This document shows positions 1 to 9,502 of a stretch of DNA of 20,849 nt, piece after piece. The DNA is from Strongylocentrotus pallidus (taxonomy: Eukaryota > Echinodermata > Echinoidea > Camarodonta > Strongylocentrotidae): contig JARBES010000121.1 of NCBI GenBank assembly GCA_030265145.1, positions 17,195,496 through 17,216,344 of the forward strand. Direction: 5' to 3'. The position numbers and the translations under genes are program-made. The notes under the pieces were generated by a model, which was not told the DNA's origin, made no database searches, and saw only the letters and a program-made list of their open reading frames with translations. Every line of letters starts with the position of its first letter. The stretch's first letter is position 1.

Positions 1-181
1 CCCCTGCGTACGCGCCTGGAAATGAGTATGGTATAACTTTTTTGAGGCACTTCATGATCATTTTGAAACGCAATTTGTTTAGAGGTTCAATATTACACAA
101 TACCACAGACACTGATAACATGTAGGGCCATGCATCATAGATTTTACATTGTTAAACGATGCCTCTAATAACTTGATATCT
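1..181. other. Unassigned sequence left of tandem family A
   Basis: No gene, RNA or repeat is recognisable here. The last ~30 bases (a 'gatgcctctaataactt' stretch) weakly resemble the right ends of the two family A copies that follow. The tail of an even earlier unit may therefore lie at the left edge, but the match is too short to rely on. Confidence 0.4.
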
Positions 182-1832
182 GCACCCAGGCTTCTTGCAG
201 CCATGGGGCAGCGTATTTAAATTCGCTTATTTTAATTTCATATGAGATGACACTGAGGTTATTACGGCATTGCCTTGGTCAATTTTTTGTTACCCCATTT
301 CGAACTATTGCCTTAGCCAGCTGATGTTACTTCGATGGTCAGATAAGTTACATGCATTCGTTTGGGAAAGACTAGTGCTCACTACTACGTTTTTTAGTAA
401 ACGAAGAATTTTGCAAGGGATTTTGAAGTTCGACCCAGTCAGAATAGCACACGTCTTTTCCCTCTGCCAAATACCTATACAGTCAGCTTTAATACAGCGT
501 TGTGCACTTGATTATTTTCCGCTTTAAGGGTTACCGTACTTTATAGTCTATATTTCCATCATGAAAGAAACATAATGTATATTGTTTAGAAAGAGTGCAA
601 AACACCTTTCGAGGCTATTGTAGATCAAAAGAGTTTTATGGATGATTGGATTTGAATTCACGCACAATTTCGTGATGTTAACCCATACTGTGCCATTAAA
701 GCTCTTTTGTACAGACCCTGCATGTTCATCCCATACATCATTCTGTCTGGTATTCTTAGAGTTAAGTTTCGGAGGGATTCCCCTTTTTGATATTATGGCG
801 TCTGTTCTTGGCACCGCTTCAAATACAAGTGGGTAGTATTGTGCATGTGTACATTTCATAATTGTTAACCTCTCTGTAATTCAGTTTGTGACTATAAAAA
901 AAAATTACGAAGTGAAAGAGACCTTCTGGCCTTTTTCTTTACAACTAGTCAAACCATTTCCCGAAATAAAATGTCGTTATGGTGGGATAAAATCATGAGA
1001 GAGATGAATCACAAACAGGAGGCTTTTTAATCATGCTCACCCAAGGGCATATATACCATTAGAAATAACAACAATTGAGCGATAAAAAGCAACACTTAAA
1101 AAAGATAGTTTACAATGGCTGGCTATGGTACGATAAAGAAAACATTTCTGGCTCTATTTGGAACATGGAACAAGTTAGAGCCAGTATAATTATGAATACA
1201 CATTAACGTTTGATAGTGACCAGCATTGGTGTATCGAGAGAGGGGGGGTTGGGTGTTCAAACACCCTACCCCCTTGGCAAAAGGGGGTGTTTTTTGTGTT
1301 AAACCCCCCCCCCCCCCCCCGTTGGTAAAAAGGGGGATGTTTTAGGATTTTAAAGACACCGTTTATCTTTGCCCCCTAAGTATTACCTGGGGCATAATTC
1401 TTCTATCAAAATTACTTCAAGTAGAGAAAAGACCCTTGATGGATTTGGAAGTGTGCACCCATTATGTTCAGAAAAAAAAACTATGCGAGTCTACAAAAAT
1501 CCTATTCTAAGCTCCACTGCATTCCATTGTGTGGGTGCCTGGCACGAACCTGGAAGCTGGAGTGTTGTTTTTTCTTTCGGTGGGTGCAGACTCGCTTTGT
1601 GATGATTTAGGGGGTGTGGCTGGAACTGAAGATGCTGGAAATGCCGTCGATGGTTGTAAAAATGCTGTCAAGTTAGTTACTTTGTTGCTGCTGGTGCTAA
1701 TGTTTATTTCAATTACATATTCTGGCTTATCAGGAATCTTTGGAGTTAATAGGTATGCATCAGCATCCCCAACGACAAAGTCATTCCGGTCCAGGTAATC
1801 GATGCATAACAATGAAAACTGATTTTATGTCA
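182..1832. repeat. Family A tandem unit, copy 1 (~1.65 kb)
   Basis: The unit opens with 'gcacccaggcttcttgcagc', which recurs at 1833. Collinear blocks shared with copy 2 include the opening ~95 bases, the 'gggttaccgtact' block (about 528 onward), the 'gagtgcaaaacacctttc' block (595-760), the 'agacccttgatgga' block (1430 onward) and a highly conserved 120-base block at 1634-1753. About 440 bp near 870-1400 are absent from copy 2 and include a C17 run. Short open frames exist on both strands (a minus frame at 548-859, plus frames at 1369-1602 and 1529-1798), but none matches a family I know. It may be an old duplicated locus or an unclassified mobile element; no terminal inverted repeats or transposase are visible. 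Confidence 0.75.
1237..1345. repeat. G/C-homopolymer-rich low-complexity patch in family A copy 1
   Basis: Runs of G and C alternate here: a seven-G run, 'ccccc', 'ggggg' and a C17 run at 1304-1320. A short perfect hairpin, 'gggtgttcaaacaccc', lies near 1251-1266. The patch falls inside the ~440 bp that copy 2 lacks, so it belongs either to an insertion in copy 1 or to a segment deleted from copy 2. Homopolymers of this length are also prone to assembly error. Confidence 0.7.
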
Positions 1833-3125
1833 GCACCCAGGCTTCTTGCAGCCATGGAGCAGCATAATCCAATTCGGTTACTTTAATTTCATATGAGATA
1901 ACACTAAGGTTATTACGGCATTGCCTCGATTACAAATTTGAATGCATACAATACATACAATATACAATAGACAAGTTACTAAATTTATGGACACGTTTTA
2001 CCCACATACAAACTGCTGCATTAGACCGCTTCTTCTACTTCAATGGTCAAATAATTATCTACATTCATTTAGGAAAACTTTGTGCTTATCACTGCTAAGT
2101 TTTTAAAAGTAAATAAGGAGTTTAGCAATTACTTTTCGACTCGGTCGAAATGACACACGTCTTTCCCCCAATACCAATGATATCAGCTCAGAGCCTTGTG
2201 GACTTGATAATTTCTCGCTTACATGACGTATGTTGCATCTCAGTAAAGGGTTACCGTACTTCAATGTCTATGATTCCATCATGAAAGGAAAATATGTACA
2301 TCGTTTGGAAAGAGTGCAAAACACCTTTCAAGTATATTGTGGATCAATTGATTTGTTTTCATGATTGGATGTGGTTGCATGCACAATTTTGTCATGTTAA
2401 TCCATACTGTGCCATTAAAGCTCTTTTGTACAGACCATGCACGTACATCCCAAACATCATTCTGCCTGGTAAAATTAGAGTTATGTTTAATATTATAAGC
2501 TAGGGATGCTGTTCCATAATTCAGGGGCAGCATGCCCGAAACTCCGTTTACCGTAAAAGAGGAAAGGCATAACTAGTGATAACAATTAGCACTACTTGCA
2601 AAACGAATGCGATTTCCTGACGAAAACACGGAGAAGACGGAAAAGAAGAATATTAATGGGGCAGAATGTGAACGAAAACAAGGCAATGACGATATTCGCC
2701 ATTGCAAAAAGACCCTTGATGGAATTGGAAGTGTGCGCCCATTATGTTCAGAAAAAGAAATCTATGCGAGCCTACAAAAATCCAATTCAATGCTCCACTG
2801 CATTCTATTGTGTGGGTGCTCGGCACGAACTTGGGAGCCGGGTTTTTTTTTCATTTTCTTTCGGGGCGGACTAGCTTTGTAATGATTCAGGGGGTGTGGC
2901 TGAAACAGAAGTATGCTGGAAATGCTGTCGATGGTTGTAAACATCCTGTCAAGCTAGTTACTTTGTTGTTGCTGGTGTTAATGTTTATTTCAATTACATA
3001 TTCTGGCTTGTCAGGAATCTTTGGAGTTAATAGGGTTATATGTCGTTCTGATTTTCGAGCGCACACGAATGCACTTTTTCACACACATAGAATTCTAAAG
3101 AAACATATATAAACAGTTATAATCT

Positions 3126-3341
3126 GGGAATATTTATTATAATTTAAATAGAAATGAACTGCCAAATGTTTTTTATTCAATGTTTACAAAGAATGTCAAT
3201 CTTCATCATTATCCTACTCGGTCTGCCTGGCTTTTTAATCTACCAAAAACAAGAACTTTGCTCTCGAATAAATCATTTGTATTTTCAGGCTCAAAACTTT
3301 GGAACTCTATTTTAGATCCAGTTAAAGATAAACCCACATAA
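3126..3341 (+). pseudogene. C-terminal fragment of a LINE reverse-transcriptase ORF
   Basis: This frame ends at a TAA (3339-3341) and encodes the far C-terminus of a LINE ORF2-type protein. It shows LPNVFYSMF, then HHYPTRSAWLF, then LPKTRT, then FSGSKLWNSIL. The pattern 'LP..F...F', 'H.Y.TR', 'P..RT', 'F.Y.G..LWNSL' is characteristic of the region downstream of the polymerase domain in CR1, L2 and Jockey-group retrotransposons. The upstream frame closes just before 3126, and the polymerase and endonuclease domains are missing, so the fragment is inactive. It sits 5' of the LINE's own polyadenylation signal, as expected for the last coding segment. Confidence 0.85.
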
Positions 3342-3431
3342 ATATTACAGTTTTATTAAAGGGTTAAAAAAGAATGTAATACAAAAGTACATGTCTTCTA
3401 CAGGTTAAACTTCTCACATCCCCCCTATTCA

Positions 3432-3490
3432 TACACACACACACACACTCTCTTTCTCTCTCTCTTTCTCTTTCTCTCTCTCTTCTTCTA
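3432..3490. repeat. (CA)n-(CT)n microsatellite in the LINE 3' UTR
   Basis: A short CA run passes directly into a CT/TTTCTC-rich run. It lies inside the inserted LINE between the ORF stop and the polyadenylation signal. It is a simple repeat with no further signal. Confidence 0.85.
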
Positions 3491-3890
3491 ATTTCTGTAG
3501 TATGCAACTTTGTTTTTGTCTTCGTTTTGTCATGTCTTGTCTTATCTTATTATGTCAGTTTCCTGTCCGTTGTGTCCCGATTTGTAATTCTGTTCTTGTT
3601 GTATATTTCGATTATTTAGACACTTTCAAATGATTTATAAAAATAATGTTCATATTATATTTATTATTGGGAACCTACACAAACAAGTTATGTTTTCCAG
3701 TAGGTTCCTGTTTCATTTAATTATTTTGAACTTACTTTGTCAACTATGTTTCTTTATTGTGCAAACAATTGATGTATGAAATGGAATAAAGTCGAATCAA
3801 TCAATCAATCAATCAATAGGTATGCATCAGCACCCCGACAAGAAATTCGTTCCGATCCAGGTGATCGATGCCTATTACAATGATAACTAT

Positions 3891-4600
3891 CCTTAAACAG
3901 GCTCCGATTTATGGAGGCTCAATGTTGTGAGGGCCTTAGAAAACGCACAAGTAAAACAACAAAAGGGAATTGTGGGTAAAAAAAAAAGGGTGCACTTATT
4001 AAAGGGAGAGGGTTGTTCCTAAGAATGGCAAAGGGGTATGCATTAGTAGGAAAGAAACTAGGAGCACAAATCAGAAATTACAAAAGGGGTGCCTGAGAAA
4101 TGATCCACATCGCTTTACGAAAAAAGCCAAACTTATGGACAAAACTTAAACTTAAATATGAATACACATAAGAAAGTTTAAAAATACCTGCCGCCCCCAC
4201 TCACACAGACATACCACACCCTCACACACACAAAAAAACAAAATGGAGACTCTTTCCCAAAAACGTTTAGGTATTTGTGCCTGTATCAGGAAGTTATCTA
4301 AGAAATCATACAAATTTGCTTTAGTCGTCATAAAAATCCAAACATCAATTTGGAAAGGAAAGGCCCCTTAAAAATACATTTTAAAGGTTTCATAAGCCAA
4401 GTTTATGAGGAAAGAAATATAAAGAACATCATGATTTATATTAGAAAAAGATAATATTGGTATCGAGATATAATTATTATTAAATATCGACCGCCCGCGA
4501 AAAGCACTATGATATTAATTTCTGATATAATCTCTTGTTTTTTAATAAACCGCGGAGATTCCCAAAGTCATTTCTGCTCCTTTTTTGGGTCATGCAAATG
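3891..4600. other. Intergenic AT-rich DNA, nothing identified
   Basis: No open frame with family resemblance is present, and no element ends are visible. There are short A runs and CA-rich patches (around 4200-4235). Confidence 0.5.
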
Positions 4601-5100
4601 TGGATTCACCTCTGCCAATTTTTGAACATTCGAATTCGGTTACCTTCATCGGTATTAATACTGTCCTTCCTGAGGACTGCAAATTCTCTTGTCCCAGCAT
4701 CGCCAGGTTCCCATCTAATACACCTGGGGATGTTTCACAAAGATCCTAAGTTGAACTTATCTCTAAGTTGGACTTAACAATTATGGAAGGCCGATAGCAA
4801 TTTTTGTAAAAGTTGTTTTGAAATGCATACAAAGTTGATTCTAATCATCCATATTTTCTATTATCTTGGGAGATTTCATGTTCTTGATGTGGAATTTTTG
4901 AAAAGTCTAAAAATACTTGATTTTTGCTTTCGAATATATTTCATTATAAGGCTACAAATGGCTCTCCATAATTGTTAAGTCCAACTTAGAGTTAAGTTTG
5001 ACTTAGGAATCTTTGTGAAAAACCCCCTGGGTCAAGAGAGGCAAAATGTGTCCCAAGGATGTAAGCACCATGCAAGCAAGGACCGGACCGATCACATCTC
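4601..5100 (-). mobile_element. Degraded SINE copy split by a MITE
   Basis: 'gccaggttcccatctaatacacctgggtcaagaga' is read across the MITE at 4723-5031 and is the same sequence type as 'gccaggtacccattt...acctgggtcaagtg' in the better SINE at 10517-10773. The flank after the MITE (from 5032) continues with 'ggcaaaatgtgtcccaagga', the expected next part of such a SINE. The orientation is minus. The tRNA-like head is not recognisable in this copy. The outer boundaries are approximate. Confidence 0.6.
4723..5031. mobile_element. 309-bp MITE with ~70-bp terminal inverted repeats
   Basis: The left end 'ggggatgtttcacaaagatc' and following bases are mirrored by the right end, whose reverse complement begins 'ggggtttttcacaaagattc'. 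The inverted match continues through 'ctaagttggacttaacaatt', giving arms of about 70 bp. CCTGGG is present at both outer edges, and the uninterrupted SINE sequence has it once, consistent with a short target duplication. There is no coding capacity. The superfamily is uncertain. Confidence 0.85.
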
Positions 5101-5337
5101 GTTCGTATCGGACTCATGAGCCTTCATCTGTATATCAGACTTCACCTACGTTTTCCCCTTTCATTTATTCTACCTCTCTTTTTCATACATTTTAAACTAG
5201 TTACTTTTTCACTTTTCTTTTTCATTCATATTTTTGACTCATGACAACGCTTCAGAAACACATGCGATCTTTATTTTGCCTGTCACAAATTTCGGAGACC
5301 TTTAATTGTCACCTTTATAAACAATCTGACAAGAACA

Positions 5338-5412
5338 GCATTAATCCACACTTGCCACTCTCTACCCAGGTGTAGATGGGTACCTTGCAATTGCTGGGGG
5401 TAATGATAATTA
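5338..5412 (+). mobile_element. SINE fragment, plus orientation
   Basis: 'gcattaatccacacttgcca' followed by 'acccaggtgtagatgggtac' matches the body of the SINE at 10517-10773 read on its own sense strand. The tRNA-derived head is missing, so this is a body-only remnant. It is the only recognised SINE copy in plus orientation. Confidence 0.65.
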
Positions 5413-5508
5413 AGGGCACTCAGGAAGAACAGCACTGATGTTGATTAGGTTTTTAACAAAAAACAAAAAATAAGTATTTTTTTTGTATTTAGTAAATCCT
5501 TCCATACA

Positions 5509-5661
5509 CCTGGGGGCGTTTCACAAAAACTTGTCACCAGTGACAAATGACAATTTTTGTTATAAGCTAGTGAAATCCTTGCTTCTGATTGGTTATCAGC
5601 AGATTCATCACTGATTTTTGTCATTTGTCATTGAAAAAAGGCTTTGTGAAACGGGTCCCTG
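5509..5661. mobile_element. MITE copy 1 (~153 bp, palindromic)
   Basis: The left end 'ctgggggcgtttcacaaa' mirrors the right end 'ctttgtgaaacgggtccctg'. The arms contain an inner inverted pair, 'gtgacaaatgacaa' against 'ttgtcatttgtca', so almost the whole element folds back on itself. It is a close relative of the element at 9046-9199, in the opposite orientation. It is non-coding. No convincing target duplication longer than TA is visible. Confidence 0.85.
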
Positions 5662-8284
5662 TTATACTATGAAGCAAAATAAATAATCTCTAACAGGCAA
5701 AACTAGAGTTAAGTTTCTCTTTATTTACAGCACAATGTACACACATGTATTGGGAGTAAAGTATCAAGCAACAAAACATGACTTCGAAAATACAAGAAAA
5801 TATAAATGTATTTCAATCAAGTAAAATGTTACTTACCATAGAAATATAAAAATTGAATTTAAACAACAGTTTGTCAAAATTATGATCTGGGTGATAATCA
5901 AAACATTTTCCTTCTGCTAAGAATAAAAAAAGGCATTAATCCAATTATCCAAGTTGCTTAGCATTAAGTTTACCATCTTTCTGGCTCTCAATAGAGTTTG
6001 TTAAAGTTATCTTCTTAAAGTTAGGACTTTTGAATAATTAATGATAACAATAAACAAATGAATAAACAGTAACTATATTGCATTAATGGATGCATTCGGG
6101 AATGATCTTTCATTTCTTTAACTTTTTGTTGTTGAATAGTCCAGTACTATCCTCAAATTATATCCTCTTAATTAACAAAACTGCATCACATGTATTTATT
6201 GACCAATGTGACAATTATCAATACTGATGTTTACCAATCCTATCTTTCTCAAGTTCATGATGTCGAATAAGAAGTTAATTTGACTAACAATAATATCATT
6301 ACGTAATATATAATGAAAAAGTCAATTGGGCAATTCAAGAAAAAAACTACATCCATGTTATGTTCCCCAAAATACCATGACAAAAATACTAAATAATGAT
6401 GTTTGCTGTTGAATCTAAGGACCGATTATGAATGTTTTAATCTGCCCTTTTATGCTCAAATAATGCAAATAAAATATCGCCCAGTTTAAAAGACTTTTAA
6501 AGTATCATAAAGCAAATATTGATCACCGACACACAAAGCAAAATCTGCAGAAAATTCATAAGATAAGAGCACTGTCTAGTAACAGCCCCTGTACATGTAA
6601 TTCAACGAATGGGAACATTAAGTTTAAAGGTGCATTGACCTAACCAACCAATCAGGACTCTTAGAAACCAACGTAAGCATTTATAGGTAACCAGATGAGA
6701 TTCAGTATCCCGTACACACTGTAGACAATCATTTCACAGCATAAACAAATTTACATCAAGCATGCGAAGATAAAAAACATCAAAATTGTATCTTTTTAGG
6801 TCAAAGATGAACAGTATTCAGTATCCAATCAGAGTCCGAGATTATCATAAATTGTACACCAAAAAATGAATTATGCAACATGTTGTAATTTATGCTCAAA
6901 AGCATTGCATTGAGAAACCATGTATATGTATTATAATTACAATTAGATGTATAAAAATTGATGTAGTGCCCCTGTGTTGCTCAAAGTTAACGAAAATATG
7001 ACATGTCAAAAAGGGGCGAAGCGTATCTTCTTTGTTTAAAATCACATATATTGTAAACAGGTGTATATGTGCACATCTCTGTATATACTTGCACATCTCA
7101 GTGTATTAGTTCTAGTATAGTGTATATCTGTGCTACCAAATCACTACTCTCAACACGCTACTGGCACATTAAAAAAAACATATATTGTGTCATACACAAG
7201 AACTGTGAGATTTCTGCTTGTTCATACCCCCAATAGTATTTGTTCAGCATATTTTCGATCAAACAGTGATACTTCTTCACACAAAATGCATGTAAATATT
7301 CTACAAATAGAAAAATGCTTTGGACAAATTGATTATATTGCATGAATAATGTAATCGTGCAATTATTTACACAGTGGACGGATAAATATAAAATATTTGA
7401 AGCAGCACTTTTCTGAAAGTTAAAAGGCAATATTTGTACAAAATTTCAATACAACTCTGGAAAAAAATAAAGCAATATCTTGTGATGACACAACCAAAAT
7501 AATTGTTCGGTGGTTTGCAATAATACTCTCAAAAATTATTTAATATATTTCTGAATCAAAACTTGTATACATCTGCATGAAAGAAATGAAATATTTCCTA
7601 CTAAATGAAAGCCATTGATCTGGACGGAGTGGTTTAAGAGAAAGCACATTTGAACATTCAACTCAAGTATATATTTTGATCAAGGATCAAATTGTGTTTA
7701 CATCAAATATTTATAACAACATTAGTGCTAAAATATAGCTAATTTCTGCCTCCTTATTAAAATGTGTGACTGCAAATGGAAGAATGATTAGAAAGAGCAC
7801 TTATTTTGGTGGTATAAACTTTAGTTAAGGCATACAATTACTCATATTTGTAAAACTAGAACAATATTAAGGCCAAAAATGCTGAATGCAAAAGCACCAT
7901 TCCACCTTTGGTTTGAGAATATCGGTAAGACGTTTGTTCATACTCGATTATAATCTCACTCAAATGTACATCTAACTCAACATCTCAAGAAAAGATATAC
8001 AAATCTTAGCTAAATTTGTTCGGCACAGTGTATGTGTGAGTACCAATTGTTCATTCAAGGATAATGCAAAATGTGAACACACTTTCCTTTATTATATAAT
8101 TCATTTAAAAAAAACTTTTGTTCACTCTTGATCATGATAAAAATTAATTGTATATAATACTTAGTACATCAAACAAACTAGAAATTGTCTGTACTATGTT
8201 AATCGCCTCTCTGTTTTCACACAGCTTTGTACATGCAACGTTATTACAGTTTGATCTTTTCTAACCTGCATCCCATAAGAAGGA
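5662..8284. other. Long AT-rich, repeat-poor stretch; possible 3' UTR or intergenic DNA
   Basis: Over 2.6 kb I find no element ends, no tandem repeats and no frames resembling known proteins. The short open frames around 6896-7096 and 7130-7430 look like chance. Minus-strand AATAAA hexamers occur, including one near 5719-5724 close to the left edge. The lack of transposons, compared with the crowded DNA on both sides, would suit a long 3' UTR of a minus-strand transcript ending near 5700, but nothing in the sequence proves transcription. Confidence 0.4.
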
Positions 8285-8380
8285 TTATGCTGCCCTCTGT
8301 TGCTGAAGCTCCTGTCTTAGAGCACGCACCCTTTCAGTAATCAAAATAGGAACGAGTATAGGACATATGAAGTAAACCAT
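8285..8380 (-). CDS. Candidate small ORF or alternative terminal exon (membrane segment plus Arg/Gln helix)
   Basis: Read on the minus strand from the ATG at 8380-8378, a 31-codon frame runs to a TAA at 8287-8285. It has a hydrophobic stretch, VYFICPILVPILI, followed by TERVRALRQELQQQRAA, a basic, Gln-rich amphipathic helix. A splice-acceptor-like site (pyrimidine-rich 'TTCCTATTTTGATTACTGAAAG') ends at 8331. The part after it, VRALRQELQQQRAA, could therefore instead be a 46-base exon in the phase that would follow the EFCAB6 last exon if that used the GT at 9790-9789. The segment is markedly more GC-rich than its surroundings. I do not recognise it as a known small protein. It could also be a chance frame overlapping a CTCF-like motif. 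Confidence 0.25.
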   Translation of the reverse strand: MVYFICPILVPILITERVRALRQELQQQRAA

Positions 8381-9045
8381 ATTTACAAACCATTTTCAAC
8401 ATCTACGTAATTTAATATATATGTAGCTGTACATTCTATACACCAAAGCCAGCTTAGTAAGTGAAAATGATCTATTTATTCGGTTAGAAATTCACCTTAA
8501 CCCTAACCTGGACCATAGCCTACCATAAAACAAATTCATGGTTAAGATGACGATGATGGGGCTTTTTGAAATTAAACCCTTCAATACAATTGGTCAGTCT
8601 CTTTATTTGTGTGCGCTAAAACAGAAACTAAAGACAAGCGAAGCCATAAGATGACTCCTACACCGCATCGTTATTCAGCCTAAAAAGGAGAGAAGAACTT
8701 TGTGCTTTAGTTCTGTTCACTTCATAAATAACTATTGTATGTTAGCAGCATCTATATCATCTTACTTTAAAAACTATATCATATTGTACATATTCTTAAA
8801 TGTACCGGTATAGGTGATATTGACTGGCCTTTCTTGGTGAATTGAGGGAGCTATACATAAATATGATTGTCAGTTAAATCAGTGCAGCACTTCCAGTCCC
8901 CACAACTCTCTACACGAACTACTAACCTAAAACTGAACTGAAATAAATAATCATAAATATGTGTGGATAAGGTGAAATAGATACGTACTTCTAAGTATTG
9001 CTGCTCCACTGACGCTTCTAAACAGTTAAGAGGTCGTGACAAGTA
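8381..9045. other. AT-rich non-coding DNA
   Basis: Nothing recognisable apart from minus-strand AATAAA-like hexamers (for example near 8600) and a short 'ccctaaccctaacc'-like patch near 8500. If EFCAB6 is transcribed through here, this is 3' flank, intron or UTR. Confidence 0.4.
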
Positions 9046-9199
9046 CTGGGACCCGTTTCTCAAAGCCTTTTTTTCAATGACAAATGACAAAAATCAGTGA
9101 GAAATCTACTGATAACCAATCAGGAGCAAGGATTTCAGTAGCGTATAACAAAAACTGTCATTTGTCACTGATGACAAGTTTTGTGAAACGGGTCCCTGG
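9046..9199. mobile_element. MITE copy 2, inverted relative to copy 1
   Basis: The reverse complement of this ~154-bp segment aligns along its full length with 5509-5661, with about 85-90 percent identity by eye. It has the same outer 'gggacccgttt' and inner 'tgacaaatgacaa' inverted pairs. Both copies sit downstream of the EFCAB6 stop codon, about 3.4 kb apart. Confidence 0.87.
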
Positions 9200-9296
9200 T
9201 GTATATATTTCTTCCAAGAAAACAAAATTCACATAATACGATGGTTTGATCAAATCAGACATAAATCTTACGACACAGTTATACTAATTTCAAGCC

Positions 9297-9302
9297 TTTA
9301 TT
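9297..9302 (-). terminator. Nearest canonical polyadenylation signal (AATAAA) after the EFCAB6 stop
   Basis: On the minus strand AATAAA occurs about 485 bases after the EFCAB6 stop codon. A T/G-containing stretch ('ACTGTGTCG') follows roughly 20-30 bases downstream. It is the first canonical hexamer after the stop and so the simplest candidate for the mRNA 3' end. Hexamers are frequent in AT-rich DNA, so the assignment is tentative. Confidence 0.4.
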
Positions 9303-9502
9303 TTAATTCTTTTCTGGATAAACTGCGAGAATGTCTTTGAAAGAGTGAAGAGGAGGGATGCTTGCCGTTCAATATTTACAATGAATTATATAGCCCACAC
9401 AAAAAACAAGTTCTTTTTCTACCAAACTGATTTTCTTTCATATTTGATGTTTTTGAGAGAAAAATCAGGTTGGCGCAGTATATAAAAAGGTTTGGAATGT
9501 CT

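Larger units (their letters stand above)
3035..3820 (+). mobile_element. 5'-truncated non-LTR retrotransposon (LINE), CR1/Jockey-like, 3' end
   Basis: This 786-bp insertion is precise. Copy 1 of family A reads straight through ('gttaataggtatgcatcag'), whereas here the sequence breaks after AATAGG (3029-3034) and AATAGG recurs at 3815-3820, giving a 6-bp target duplication. Inside are the last ~70 codons of a reverse-transcriptase ORF, a 3' UTR with CA- and CT-rich stretches (about 3432-3490), an AATAAA at 3785-3790 and a terminal (AATC)n tail. A short microsatellite tail after AATAAA and heavy 5' truncation are typical of target-primed reverse transcription. The exact clade cannot be settled from the tail alone. 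Confidence 0.88.
1833..3890. repeat. Family A tandem unit, copy 2, interrupted by a LINE
   Basis: The second direct copy begins immediately after copy 1. Without the 786-bp LINE it is ~1.27 kb, because it lacks the ~440-bp middle segment of copy 1. Identity is uneven: roughly 75-85 percent by eye over most shared blocks, but 113 of 120 bases in 2914-3033 against 1634-1753. After the LINE the unit resumes at 3821 with 'tatgcatcagca' and can be followed to about 3890. The junctions show that the tandem duplication is older than the LINE insertion, since copy 1 carries the empty site. Confidence 0.72.

Noticed and set aside
1507-1812. 101-codon minus frame (IDYLDRNDF..., IPDKPEYVIEINI)
   Set aside because: It reads like protein and is partly open in copy 2, but in the best-conserved block only 2 of 7 differences are synonymous on this strand against 5 of 7 on the other, and copy 2 shifts frame. 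Not supported as a gene.
8495-8515. Interstitial telomere repeat ('ccttaaccctaacc')
   Set aside because: Only about two imperfect units, which is expected by chance.
8851-9090. 79-codon minus frame
   Set aside because: Its start lies within the MITE at 9046-9199 and the remainder has no recognisable similarity.
9479-9488. TATA box ('tataaaaagg') on the plus strand
   Set aside because: No plus-strand gene follows; the downstream DNA is the exon-end repeat and antisense EFCAB6.
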